A stretch of 64,000 bases of DNA from Phenylobacterium sp. J367 (GTDB lineage Bacteria > Pseudomonadota > Alphaproteobacteria > Caulobacterales > Caulobacteraceae). Made by a program: the position numbers and the translations under genes. The first letter of the stretch is position 1; every line of letters begins with the position of its first letter. Positions 47,090 through 55,678 of the stretch are shown here, piece by piece. The stretch spans positions 3,726,501-3,790,500 of the forward strand of contig NZ_JAJONA010000001.1 of assembly GCF_024699985.1 (NCBI RefSeq). The letters run 5' to 3'. The notes beneath the pieces are model-generated. The model was not told the DNA's origin. It searched no databases and saw nothing but the letters and a program-made list of their open reading frames with translations.

Positions 47090-48176
47090 CGCCCAGATAG
47101 GTCCGCTCGGCCCGCGTGCTGAGGCGGACCAGCACCTCGTGGGCCACTGTTCCGGCGGCGGTCGCCAGGTCGTCCACCAGGGCGTTCGGCCCCAGCAGCT
47201 CCACCTGTTCGCCCACGGTGGCCTCCTGGTCGCCGATCTCGATGGCGATCAGGTCCATGGTCACGATGACGAGCGGCCGGTGAGCGCCCCGGAACCAGGC
47301 ATGGCCCTTTCCCATCGCCCCGCGGACGACGCCGTCGGTGTAGCCGGCCGCCACGATCGCCGCCCGCATGGGGCGGTCGACGGTGACGGCGGCGCCGTAG
47401 CCGATCCGGTCGCCGGGCTTGAAGTTGCGGATGTCGAGGATCGGCGCCGTCAGGGTGGCGACGGCCCTCAGGCGCGCGTCCGGGCGCTCCTCCGGGCCGC
47501 CGCCGTAGAGGCTGATCCCGGGCCGGACCATGTCGAAGCGGTAGTCGCCGCCGAGGAACGCGCCCGCCGAGGCGGCAAGGCTGCGACGCGCCTCGGGGAA
47601 GAGCGCGATGGCCTGGTTGAAGCGGGCGAGCTGTTCGACGTTCCGGCGGTCGGCGGGCGCCGTGGCCGAGCCCAGGTGGCTCATCACCAGGGTGACGTCG
47701 AGGTCCCGCAGCCCGTCCGGAGTGGCGGCCAGCGCCCGGGCCTCCTCCAGCGTCAGGCCCTGGCGGTTCATGCCGGTGTCCACCTGAAGGGCCACCGGCC
47801 AGCGGCGGCTCGACTGCCGGGCGAAGACGCTGGCGGCCGCGGCCTGGGGCAGGGAGGCGATCACCGGCGTGAGCAGGGCGGCGGCCAGCCGGGGCGCGGC
47901 GCCGGCGGTGACGCCGTCCAGCACATAGATCGTCGAGTCGCGCTCCGGTCCCAGCTCCCGGCGCAGGGCCTCGCCCTCGTGCAGCCGGGCGACAAAGAAG
48001 CTGCGGGCGCCCTCCGCCCAAAGCCGGCAGGCGAGGGGACCTGCGCCCAGACCGTAGCCGTCCGACTTCACGACCGGCGCGACCTCGGCGCCGGCCGCCT
48101 CGGCCGTCAGGACGGACAGGTTGTGGGCGAGCGCGTCGAGATCGATCGTCAGGCGCGCTTGGGCAGGCTCAGGCAT
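47082..48176 (-). CDS. alr: Alanine racemase
   Basis: A 364-residue PLP enzyme that converts L-alanine to D-alanine for peptidoglycan. The PLP lysine is Lys37 in PVVKSDGYGLGAG; the C-terminal domain has the catalytic Tyr in GDRIGYGAAVTVDRPM. Also visible are LQVDTGMNRQGL, VMSHLGSA and FDMVRPGISLYGG, all standard. Length and frame are normal. It is 76 bases downstream of dnaB on the same strand, an order common in alphaproteobacteria, and likely shares its transcript. Confidence 0.96.
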   Translation of the reverse strand: MPEPAQARLTIDLDALAHNLSVLTAEAAGAEVAPVVKSDGYGLGAGPLACRLWAEGARSFFVARLHEGEALRRELGPERDSTIYVLDGVTAGAAPRLAAALLTPVIASLPQAAAASVFARQSSRRWPVALQVDTGMNRQGLTLEEARALAATPDGLRDLDVTLVMSHLGSATAPADRRNVEQLARFNQAIALFPEARRSLAASAGAFLGGDYRFDMVRPGISLYGGGPEERPDARLRAVATLTAPILDIRNFKPGDRIGYGAAVTVDRPMRAAIVAAGYTDGVVRGAMGKGHAWFRGAHRPLVIVTMDLIAIEIGDQEATVGEQVELLGPNALVDDLATAAGTVAHEVLVRLSTRAERTYLGAS

Positions 48177-48252
48177 CAGCCCCGCTAGAGCATGATGGGG
48201 CCGGGCGTCAAAAGCCTGACCGTGGGATCGCCGGCGCCGAACCCGTGCAGGC

Positions 48253-49740
48253 TCAGTGCGGATCGTAGCGGTTGTCGCGCGCCAGGTTGCCGAACTTGGT
48301 GGTGTCGGAGTGGAACGACAGGCGCACCGTGCCGATCGGACCGTGGCGCTGCTTGCCGATGATGATCTCGGCCAGCCCCGTGACCTTGTCCATCTTCTCC
48401 TGCCACTCGAAATGCTCCGGCGTGTTCGGCTGGGGCTCCAGGCGGCTGAGATAGTATTCCTCGCGGTACACGAACATCACCATGTCGGCGTCCTGCTCGA
48501 TCGAGCCGGATTCCCGCAGGTCCGAAAGCTGGGGCTTCTTGTCCTCGCGGTTTTCCACCTGGCGCGAGAGCTGGGAGAGCGCGATCACCGGGACGGACAG
48601 CTCCTTGGCGAGCGCCTTCATCCCCTGGGTGATCATGGAGACCTCCTGCACCCGGTTGTCCGAGCTGCCGGCCCCGCCGGTGACGAGCTGCAGGTAGTCG
48701 ATGATGATCAGGTCGAGGCCGACCATGCGCTTCAGCCGCCGCGCCCGGGCGGCGAGCTTGGCCATGGTGATGCCGCCGGTGGCGTCGATGTAGAGCGGCG
48801 CCTCCTGGATCTCGAGGGCGGCCTCGCGGATGCGGCCGAACTCGACGGCGTCGATCTCGCCCTTGCGCAGCCGGTCGCCGGAAACGCCCGAGGCCTCGGC
48901 CAGCAAGCGCATGGCGAGCTGTTCGGCGCTCATTTCCAGGGAGTAGAAGGCCACGACCCCGCCGGCGACGGTCTTCTTCGAGCCATCGGGCTGGGGCTCG
49001 TAGGCGTAGTGCCGGGCGACGTCGAAGGCGATGTTACAGGCCAGCGATGTCTTCCCCATGGAGGGGCGGGCGGCGAGGATCACCAGGTCCGACGGGTGCA
49101 GGCCGCCGATCTTCTGGTCGAGATCGATCAGGCCCGTCGAGAGGCCGGCCAGGGCGCCGTCCCGGCTGTGGGCCTCGGCCGCCATGGCGACGGCGCCGTG
49201 CAGGGCGTCGGCGAAGGTCACGAAGCCCTGGGAGACGCCGCCGGTCTCGGCGAGCTGGAAGAGCTGCTGCTCGGCCTTCTCGATCTGGTCGCGGGCGTCG
49301 AGCTCCTCGTCGCCCTGGGCGGCCATGGTGGCGATCTCGCCGCCGATCCGGATCAGGTCGCGGCGGAGCGCGAGATCGTAGACGGCGCGGGCGTAGTCCG
49401 GGGCGTTGGCGGCCGGCGGGGCGCGGTCGACGAGGTCGGCCAGGTAGCGGATGCCGCCCAGTTCCTCGAAGGCCGGGTCGCGGCTGAACTGCTCGGCCAG
49501 CAGGATCGGCTCGGCCAGTTGGCCCTTGCGGATATTGGTCTCGATCGCCTGGTAGAGCCGCTGGTGGAACGGCTCGTAGAAGTGGCGCGCCTGCAGGTGG
49601 TCGCCCAGCCGTTCGAACGCGGCGTTGTCGTACAGCAGGGCGCCCAGGAGCGCCTGCTCGGCTTCGACGTTCGCGGGGACATGCGGGATCGCCACATCGT
49701 TGGAGACGGGGCGGAGATCGAGCGCAGGTACGACAGACAT
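48253..49740 (-). CDS. dnaB: Replicative DNA helicase DnaB
   Basis: A 495-residue hexameric helicase that unwinds the fork 5' to 3'. The N-terminal primase-binding domain (about 20-125) has NVEAEQALLGALLYDNAAFE. The RecA-like domain has Walker A in LAARPSMGKTSLACNIAFD, FYSLEMSAEQLAMRLLAEAS, Walker B in LIIIDYLQLV and the later VIALSQLSRQVENREDKKP. Between residues 250 and 265 is a short insertion (QPDGSKKTVAGG) seen in alphaproteobacterial DnaB. The frame is intact. An inverted repeat about 62 bases before the start may be regulatory. Confidence 0.97.
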   Translation of the reverse strand: MSVVPALDLRPVSNDVAIPHVPANVEAEQALLGALLYDNAAFERLGDHLQARHFYEPFHQRLYQAIETNIRKGQLAEPILLAEQFSRDPAFEELGGIRYLADLVDRAPPAANAPDYARAVYDLALRRDLIRIGGEIATMAAQGDEELDARDQIEKAEQQLFQLAETGGVSQGFVTFADALHGAVAMAAEAHSRDGALAGLSTGLIDLDQKIGGLHPSDLVILAARPSMGKTSLACNIAFDVARHYAYEPQPDGSKKTVAGGVVAFYSLEMSAEQLAMRLLAEASGVSGDRLRKGEIDAVEFGRIREAALEIQEAPLYIDATGGITMAKLAARARRLKRMVGLDLIIIDYLQLVTGGAGSSDNRVQEVSMITQGMKALAKELSVPVIALSQLSRQVENREDKKPQLSDLRESGSIEQDADMVMFVYREEYYLSRLEPQPNTPEHFEWQEKMDKVTGLAEIIIGKQRHGPIGTVRLSFHSDTTKFGNLARDNRYDPH

Positions 49741-49801
49741 GCGACACCCCTAGCCCAGGGGCGGGGGGACAATCACTGCGACAACGGACCCTGCGGCTAC
49801 C

Positions 49802-49831
49802 TGTCCACAAGACTTTTGTGTCGTGTGGACA
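49802..49831. promoter_or_regulatory. Inverted repeat upstream of dnaB
   Basis: TGTCCACA (49802-49809) and TGTGGACA (49824-49831) are perfect 8-base arms 14 bases apart. The arms resemble weak DnaA-box sequences (TTATCCACA consensus), so binding by DnaA is possible; a different dimeric regulator of dnaB is equally possible. Confidence 0.45.
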
Positions 49832-49852
49832 AGCTTGGCCTGGCGGAAGTAG

Positions 49853-49885
49853 GGGCGGCGCGGGGCCCGAGGGACCGCGCCGCCC
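49853..49885 (-). terminator. Hairpin after the TonB receptor gene
   Basis: GGGCGGCGCGG (49853-49863) pairs perfectly over 11 bases with CCGCGCCGCCC (49875-49885). It begins 15 bases past the stop of the minus-strand receptor. No T-run follows on that strand, so it is hairpin-only and may need Rho or act as an end stabiliser. Confidence 0.6.
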
Positions 49886-49900
49886 GCCACTCAGGTCAGC

Positions 49901-52318
49901 CTACCAGTTGAAGCCGACGCGGGCGTAGAGGAACCGCCCGTTGAAGCCGAACGGCGAGTAGCTCGGGAAGCCGATCGGGCCGTTGGTGTTCACGTTGGGC
50001 GGCGTGGCGTTCGGATATTCGTCGAACAGGTTGTTCACGCCGAGCGCGAGGGTCGCGCCCATGTCCAGCTCATAGCGGCCCTCGAAGTCCACCAGCACAT
50101 GGTCGCCAGCCTTGTAGTCCAGCGTCGCATTGTTGTTCGGGATCAGCACGTCGCCGTAGTAGGTGGCCTTGGCCGTGGCCCCGAAGGCGCCCAGCGACCA
50201 GTCGACCGCCAGCACATGCTTCTGGTCCGGCGTGCCCTCCTCGAAGGTGAGGCGGTTGCCCCGGTCGAACAGCACCGGCGGCACCGGCAGGGCCGACAGC
50301 GGCGCGGTCGTCGGGATCTTCGTCACTTCGGTCTTGTTGAAGTTTGCCGCCGCCGTGATGTCGAACCGGCCGGCGGTGTCGGTGTTCAGCCGGTAGCGGG
50401 CGACGATGTCGACGCCCTTGGTGGTCGTATCCACGCCGTTGATGAAGAACCGGCCGCCGCCGATGCCGGAGGTGCCGGGCGGATTCAGCAGGTTGTAGAT
50501 CGCAACCGCGGTCGCTGAGCCGGTGGGCGTGCCGAGGATGTTCTCCGACAGTACGATGCGGTCGTCGATGTCGATGCGGTAGGCGTCGACCGTCACCTCG
50601 AAGGCGCCGACGCTGTAGACGAGGCCCAGCGAGTAGTTGATCGAGTCCTCGGCCTCCAGCGGCTTGGCGCCCAGCGCTGCGGCCGTGGCGCTGGTGGCCG
50701 GGAAGGTCGAGACCTCGACCGGTGTGTTCACCCCGTTGATCGAGATGAAGTTCGTCGAGGTGGCGGTGAAGTACTGCTGCTGCAGGGCCGGGGCCCGGAA
50801 GCCGCTGGCGATCGTGCCGCGCAGCGCGAGGCTGTCCGTCACCTCGTAGCGGGCCGAGGCCTTGCCGGTGAGCGTGCTGCCGAAGTCGGAGTAGTCCTCG
50901 AAGCGGGCGGCGAGGGCGACGCCGAACGCCTCGGTGAACGGCACGTCCAGGTCGACATAGGCCGCGTAGGAGTGGCGGTTCACGTCCACTTCGTTGGACG
51001 GCTTGAAGCCCGGGAAGCCCTGGGCGCCCGCCGCCTTACCGGCCACCGGACCGAGGGTGTAGGAGGCGACGTCGCCGGCGGTGATGCCATAGCCCTCGTG
51101 ACGGTACTCGGCGCCGAACGCCAGCGTCGCGGGTTCCGCGAAGCCGAACTCCATCGGCCGGGTCAGGTCGACGCCCGCCACCCACTGGTCATAGCGCATG
51201 GCGCCGGCGTCGAACGTGGTCGGCGAGGACGCGCCCAGCGAGGCGTTGACCGAGTCGATCACGCCGTAGTGCACCTTGTTGTAGCCGTACACGACACCCG
51301 CATCGATGCTGAAGCCGCCAGCCTCGCCACGCGTGCCGAAGGCGGCGGTGAAGTCGTCGATGTCCGTGGTGATCCGCGGCAGGAAGCCGTTCGGGAAGAT
51401 CGACGGCACGTTGTTGGCGTTGTTGGCCAGGCGCGGGTTGGCGGCGCTGTCGGTCTGGCGGTTCTGGTAGCCGCCGAAGCCGTAGAGGCTCCAGACGTCG
51501 TCCAGCGGCGTGCCGGCGTTGGCATAGAAGGTGTAGTTCTCCGACTGCGGGTCGCCGTATCGCGAGGTGATCGACGGCACGGCCGGGCGCGGGTCTAGGT
51601 CGCCGCGGCTGGTCGGGTTCTGGTGACGGTACTCGCCCGACAGCGTCAGGAAGCCCTCGGCGCCGAGCGGCAGGCCGACCCAGCCCTGGACCGTGTTCGA
51701 GACGCCGTCCTTCTTGTCGTAGCCGTTCGGGATCCGGGCGGGCTTCACCTCGGTATTGTAGTAGCCGTAGGTGTAGGCGACCGAGCCCCCCTCACGGGCT
51801 TCACGCAGGCGCATGTTGATGACGCCGGCAATGGCGTCCGAGCCGTACTGCGCCGAGGCGCCGTCGCGCAGCACCTCAATGCGGTCGACGGCGATTGTCG
51901 GAATGGCGTTCAGGTCGACGGCGGCCGACCCGCGGCCGATCGAACCGTTGACGTTGACGAGCGCCGAGGCGTGGCGGCGCATGCCGTTCAACAGAACCAG
52001 GGTCTGGTCGGGGGCGAGGCCGCGCAGGGTCGCCGGACGCACGCTGTCGGTGCCATCGGTGATCGCCGGGCGCGGGAAGTCGAGCGACGGGGCCACCGAG
52101 GCAAGGGCGGCGCCGAGCTCGGTCGTGCCGGTGTTCCTGAGCGCCTCTTCATTGATCACGTCGACCGGCGCCAGGCTTTCCAGCCGCGAGCGGCCTTCGG
52201 TGCGCGTGCCGGTGACCACCAGTTCTTCGACCTCGCCCGAGGCGGTCTGTGCGACGGCGGTGCTGGCCCAGAGCGTCGCGACCGAAGCGGCGGCGAAGAG
52301 CGTGGCGCGGAATGTCAT
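49901..52318 (-). CDS. TonB-dependent receptor
   Basis: An 805-residue outer-membrane receptor. Signal peptide about 1-23 (ending AVAQ), TonB box region VEELVVTGTRTEGRSRLESL, plug with VDRIEVLRDGASAQYGSDAI and AGVINMRL, then a barrel ending LYARVGFNW. Plug and N terminus place it in the group with VTGTR at the start of the mature protein, distinct from the VTAERRE type at 14487. Ligand unknown. The frame is intact. The gene is alone between dnaB and the RTX operon, with its own terminator-like hairpin. Confidence 0.93.
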   Translation of the reverse strand: MTFRATLFAAASVATLWASTAVAQTASGEVEELVVTGTRTEGRSRLESLAPVDVINEEALRNTGTTELGAALASVAPSLDFPRPAITDGTDSVRPATLRGLAPDQTLVLLNGMRRHASALVNVNGSIGRGSAAVDLNAIPTIAVDRIEVLRDGASAQYGSDAIAGVINMRLREAREGGSVAYTYGYYNTEVKPARIPNGYDKKDGVSNTVQGWVGLPLGAEGFLTLSGEYRHQNPTSRGDLDPRPAVPSITSRYGDPQSENYTFYANAGTPLDDVWSLYGFGGYQNRQTDSAANPRLANNANNVPSIFPNGFLPRITTDIDDFTAAFGTRGEAGGFSIDAGVVYGYNKVHYGVIDSVNASLGASSPTTFDAGAMRYDQWVAGVDLTRPMEFGFAEPATLAFGAEYRHEGYGITAGDVASYTLGPVAGKAAGAQGFPGFKPSNEVDVNRHSYAAYVDLDVPFTEAFGVALAARFEDYSDFGSTLTGKASARYEVTDSLALRGTIASGFRAPALQQQYFTATSTNFISINGVNTPVEVSTFPATSATAAALGAKPLEAEDSINYSLGLVYSVGAFEVTVDAYRIDIDDRIVLSENILGTPTGSATAVAIYNLLNPPGTSGIGGGRFFINGVDTTTKGVDIVARYRLNTDTAGRFDITAAANFNKTEVTKIPTTAPLSALPVPPVLFDRGNRLTFEEGTPDQKHVLAVDWSLGAFGATAKATYYGDVLIPNNNATLDYKAGDHVLVDFEGRYELDMGATLALGVNNLFDEYPNATPPNVNTNGPIGFPSYSPFGFNGRFLYARVGFNW

Positions 52319-52477
52319 GTGTTAGCCCCTGAAATGCCTGCAAAAGCAGCGGAATTTCAGGCTAAGGTGGGTCGGTGACCACGGATATGACATTTCTGCT
52401 ACAGCGTCAGAAATGCGAACGCCGACAGCGAGGCCTTTGGCCGCATCCGGACGAACCGGCGCCGGGAGCCCGGCGCC

Positions 52478-52576
52478 TTAGAGCAGGGTGAGCCAGACGA
52501 CCAGCGCCAGCCCTGCGGCGGCAAGCGCCAGCAGGGCCAGGCTACGGGCCGTCCGCTCGTCGTAGCGTCGGCTCAC
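52478..52576 (-). CDS. Small membrane peptide coupled to an RTX gene
   Basis: A 32-residue ORF reading GTG to TAA. The sequence MSRRYDERTARSLALL is followed by an Ala/Leu/Val-rich helix of about 20 residues (LALAAAGLALVVWLTLL), a likely single membrane segment with positive residues on the cytoplasmic side. Its GTG overlaps the TGA of the RTX gene (GTGA), so translation would be coupled. Known function none; it could be a small helper of secretion or a chance ORF kept open by GC bias. Confidence 0.45.
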   Translation of the reverse strand: MSRRYDERTARSLALLALAAAGLALVVWLTLL

Positions 52577-53508
52577 GCGCCGAAGATCCAGTCGCCGGTG
52601 AGGCTGGTGAGCTGGACGCCGACCAGGATCATCTTGCCCCCGCCGGTCATGTTGATCGCCACGTCGGCGCCTTCCTGGGCGACGGTGTACTGCGTGCCCG
52701 GCAGGACGTTCACCCGGTCGCCTTCGGCGCGGTTGAAGTCGAGAACCCGGTCGATGCCCGCGTCGCCGTGGGTGTGGAACAGGTCAGCGCCCGCGCCGCC
52801 GGAGATGGTGTCGTTGCCCTTGTCGCCGGCGATCCAGTCGTTGCCGGCGTCGCCGGAGACGGTGTCGTCGCCCTGGCCGCCGCGGACCCAGTCGTCGCCG
52901 TCGCCGCCGCTCAGGGTGTCGTTGCCGAGATTGCCGTAGACGATGTCCCAGCCGTCTTCGCCGAACTGCAGGTCGTTGTCCTGGCCGCCGACCACCCAGT
53001 CGTCGCCGAGCCCGCCATAGACCGTGTCGTCGCCCATGTTGCCATGGACGTCGTCGAAGTCCGCGCCGCCGCGGATCAGGTCGTTGCCTTCGTTGCCGCG
53101 CAGGTAGTCCTGGCCGCCGCCGCCATCGACCGTGTCGTTCCCGGTATAGCCGAACATGCGGTCGGCGTTTGCCGAGCCCACGATGCTGTCGTTGCCCGCC
53201 AGCACGGTCGTGCGCACCGCCACGTTGTTGTCAGTCTCGGACCAGGTCACGAAGTCGAGCGCCGGGACCGAGAAGCCGGACACCTCGAAGACGGTCTCGC
53301 CCTGGAAAGTTTCGCGCCAGCTGTTCACCGTGCCGCCGGAGATCTCGTCCCCGGAGAAGGTGAACTGGCCGGTGAAGTACTCGAACCACTCGCCGTCCTT
53401 GAGCGTGATGGCTGTCGAGCCGGCGGACACGACGTCGGCCAGCGTCAGGTCGATGATCGCGAGGGTTTCGAAGTTGACGCCGGCGGAGCCGGCGATGAAC
53501 AGCGCCAT
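52573..53508 (-). CDS. RTX-type calcium-binding protein, probably secreted by type I
   Basis: A 311-residue protein. The N-terminal 110 residues are strand-rich and of no recognised family. From about residue 115 on are RTX nonapeptides of the kind GGxGxDx (GYTGNDTVDGGGGQDYLRG, then GGLGDDWVVGGQDNDLQFG, and so on, about nine units), which fold into a calcium-bound beta roll. A C-terminal module of about 65 residues (DAGIDRVLDFNRAEGDRVNV to DWIFGA) is shared with the two genes upstream and acts most likely as the secretion signal. No type I ABC exporter is encoded nearby. It is 37 bases downstream of the larger RTX gene. Confidence 0.88.
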   Translation of the reverse strand: MALFIAGSAGVNFETLAIIDLTLADVVSAGSTAITLKDGEWFEYFTGQFTFSGDEISGGTVNSWRETFQGETVFEVSGFSVPALDFVTWSETDNNVAVRTTVLAGNDSIVGSANADRMFGYTGNDTVDGGGGQDYLRGNEGNDLIRGGADFDDVHGNMGDDTVYGGLGDDWVVGGQDNDLQFGEDGWDIVYGNLGNDTLSGGDGDDWVRGGQGDDTVSGDAGNDWIAGDKGNDTISGGAGADLFHTHGDAGIDRVLDFNRAEGDRVNVLPGTQYTVAQEGADVAINMTGGGKMILVGVQLTSLTGDWIFGA

Positions 53509-53545
53509 GGGGGAGGGTCCTTACTGAGGTTACGAAGGGGCGGGG

Positions 53546-55390
53546 TCAGGCCCCGAAGATCCAGTCGCCGGTGAGGCTGGCGAGCTGGACGCCGACGAGG
53601 ACCATCTTGCCCCCGCCGACCATGTTGATGGCCACGTCGGCGCCTTCCTGGGCGACCGTGTACTGGGTGCCGGGCAGCAGGTAGACGCGGTCGCCCTCGG
53701 CCCGGTTGAAGTCGGTGACGCGGTCGAGGCCCGCCTCGCCGTGGGTGTGGAAGATGTCGGCGCCGGCGCCGCCGGTGACGGTGTCGTCGCCCCGGTCACC
53801 GGCCAGCCAGTCGTCGCCGGCCTCGCCGCGGACGATGTCGTCGTTCTGGCCGCCGCGGACGACGTCGTTGCCCTCACCGCCGTGGCAGACATCGTTGCCG
53901 ATGTTGCCGTAGACGACGTCGTGGTCCTCGTCGCCGTAGAGGACGTCGTTGTCCTTGCCGCCGACCACCCAGTCCGGGCCCTGGCCCCCGGAGACGGTGT
54001 CGTTGCCCATGTTCCCGTGGGTGTCGTCGAACCCGTCGCCGCCTGCGATCCGGTCGTCGCCCTCGTCGCCGCGCAGGTAGTCCTGGCCGCCGCCGCCGAC
54101 GAGGGTGTCGTTCCCGGCGCCGGCGTTGATCGTCTCGGCGTCGTTGTCGCCCATGAAGCCTTCGGACGCCGCCGTGCCCGGCTGGGCTGTCCCCGGATCG
54201 ACGCCGAGGTCGATGCGCATCTGCTCGGAGCCGTCCCATTTGCCGCGCCAGGCGAGGAAGTCCGTGCGCCCGTCGCCGTTGAAGTCGCCGGGCGTGATCT
54301 GGTCGTACTGGTTGCCCGGGAGCAGGTTCGGCATCTCGATGAAGTGGCCCGACCCGTCGTTGAGGTAGAAGGGCGTCGACGACGCGTTCGAGAGCACCAA
54401 GTCGGTCAGGCCGTCGCCGTTGACGTCGGCGAGGTGGATGCGCCGCACCCAGTCGCCGGTGAGCATCGAGGCGGGCAGGGCGGTGGCCGTGCCGTCTGTG
54501 AACCCGCCTTGGCCGTCGTTCACCAGCAGCTGGATCTGCCTGATGATCGCCCCGTTCACCGGCAGGGTGTAGCTGATGATCAGGTCCTGGCGGCCGTCGC
54601 GGTTGGCGTCGAGCACCTGGATGTCCACGGCGTCGGCGGCGCCGTCACCCCGGGGCAGATCGCGCAGGGAATCGGTGAAGACGCCGGCGCCGTTGTTGAT
54701 CAGCAGCCGCGACCCCGTGTTGGTGCTGGAGCCCAGGAACAGGTCCTTGTCGCCGTCCCCGTCCACGTCCACGAAGGCCTCCGACCAGTGGTTCGGGCCT
54801 CCGGCTGCGGCAAGCGAGGGGGGCAGGCCGGCCGTGGACTGGGTGAAGCCGCCTTGGCCGTTGTTGATCAGGAAGAAGGGCCGCGTCCAGGCGGTCCCGC
54901 CGCCACCGTTCCCGACATAGATGTCGAGGTCGCCGTCGCCATCGATGTCGGCGGCTTTCGCCGAGTGGCTGTAGTCGGAGACCTGCGGCAGCTGGCCGGT
55001 GGCGTTCGAGACCCCGGTCGCGCCGCTGGAGAGCAGGAGCGCGTTCTGGGCGCCGGGAAAGGGATTGGTGTCGTAGCCGTGGTCGGCGACGAAGAGGTCG
55101 GGTCGGCCGTCCTTGTTGAAGTCGCCCACGACCACTTCGCGCGCGTGCACCGTGGTCGGCGCGCCGCCGGCGATCACCGACGTCCGGTCGGTGAAGCCAC
55201 CGGCCCCGTCACCCGAGAAGAAGCGGACCGGCGTGCCGCGGTCCTCCAGCGGGTAGAGGAAATAGGTCAGCGCGAAATCGGTCTTGCCGTCCCCGTCGAA
55301 GTCGGCGACCGCCACCTCGTGGATGAAGCCGGTCTCGTAGCCGCTGCGGATCGGAGCGCTGAAGTCGCGTGAGGTGTAGTAGGTCGGCAT
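53546..55390 (-). CDS. FG-GAP/VCBS repeat protein with RTX domain and shared C-terminal module
   Basis: A 614-residue protein. The first 400 residues hold about seven FG-GAP/VCBS-type repeats of a beta propeller, each with a DxDxDGxxD calcium loop, e.g. VADFDGDGKTDFALTYF, VGDFNKDGRPDLFVADHG, AADIDGDGDLDIYVGNG, FVDVDGDGDKDLFLGSS and LADVNGDGLTDLVLSNA. RTX repeats then run from about 430 to 550 (DTLVGGGGQDYLRGDEGDD and on), and the shared module ends the chain with SLTGDWIFGA. No signal peptide is seen, as usual for type I substrates. The propeller suggests ligand or surface binding. Ribosome-binding site GAGGGGG precedes ATG 55390. Confidence 0.9.
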   Translation of the reverse strand: MPTYYTSRDFSAPIRSGYETGFIHEVAVADFDGDGKTDFALTYFLYPLEDRGTPVRFFSGDGAGGFTDRTSVIAGGAPTTVHAREVVVGDFNKDGRPDLFVADHGYDTNPFPGAQNALLLSSGATGVSNATGQLPQVSDYSHSAKAADIDGDGDLDIYVGNGGGGTAWTRPFFLINNGQGGFTQSTAGLPPSLAAAGGPNHWSEAFVDVDGDGDKDLFLGSSTNTGSRLLINNGAGVFTDSLRDLPRGDGAADAVDIQVLDANRDGRQDLIISYTLPVNGAIIRQIQLLVNDGQGGFTDGTATALPASMLTGDWVRRIHLADVNGDGLTDLVLSNASSTPFYLNDGSGHFIEMPNLLPGNQYDQITPGDFNGDGRTDFLAWRGKWDGSEQMRIDLGVDPGTAQPGTAASEGFMGDNDAETINAGAGNDTLVGGGGQDYLRGDEGDDRIAGGDGFDDTHGNMGNDTVSGGQGPDWVVGGKDNDVLYGDEDHDVVYGNIGNDVCHGGEGNDVVRGGQNDDIVRGEAGDDWLAGDRGDDTVTGGAGADIFHTHGEAGLDRVTDFNRAEGDRVYLLPGTQYTVAQEGADVAINMVGGGKMVLVGVQLASLTGDWIFGA

Positions 55391-55399
55391 CGGTCCCCC

Positions 55400-55678
55400 T
55401 CAGGCTCCGAAGATCCGGTCGCCGGTGAGGCTGGCGAGCTGGACGCCGACGAGGACCCTCTTGCCCCCGCCGACCATGTTGAGGGCCACATCCGCCCCTT
55501 CCTGGGCGAGCGTGTATTGCGTGCCGGGCAGCAGGTAGACGAGCTCGCCCTCGGTCCGGCTGAAGTCGGTGACGCGGTCGAGGCCCGCGTCGCCCACCTG
55601 GCGCAGCGCGAATCCGCTCGTGTTCCACTGCACGCTGGCGGGCAGGGGATTGAGGACGAAATCGGCAGGTCCGGCCAC
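55400..55678 (-). CDS. Mini protein consisting mostly of the shared C-terminal module
   Basis: A 92-residue protein. The first 30 residues (AGPADFVLNPLPASVQWNTS and on) are unique; the rest is the same module that ends the two RTX proteins downstream (DAGLDRVTDFSRTEGELVYL to TGDRIFGA). It has no RTX repeats. GGAGAGC stands 5 bases before GTG 55678, and 9 bases separate it from the next gene, so it is a proper gene of the operon and not a mere leftover upstream fragment. It could be a competing or cooperating secretion-module peptide, or a gene shortened by recombination between module copies. Confidence 0.7.
   Translation of the reverse strand: MAGPADFVLNPLPASVQWNTSGFALRQVGDAGLDRVTDFSRTEGELVYLLPGTQYTLAQEGADVALNMVGGGKRVLVGVQLASLTGDRIFGA

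Larger units (their letters stand above)
52573..55600 (-). repeat. Three copies of a 200-base coding module in the RTX operon
   Basis: Copies lie at about 52573-52790, 53546-53762 and 55400-55600, each at the 3' end of its gene. They are alike at the DNA level over long parts (for example GTCGCCGGTGAGGCTGG and GAGCTGGACGCCGAC, plus strand, in all three), with the last two copies closest to each other. They probably arose by duplication and could recombine to delete or fuse genes. Confidence 0.85.

Noticed and set aside
52790..53160. Regular short repeats that could be taken for a CRISPR-like array
   Set aside because: They are in frame, imperfect and encode the Gly/Asp RTX nonapeptides; there are no spacers and no cas genes.
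53741..55372. A 543-codon plus-strand frame opposite the FG-GAP/RTX gene
   Set aside because: Repeats of Val-Asp-Ala-type words simply reflect the calcium-loop repeats on the other strand.
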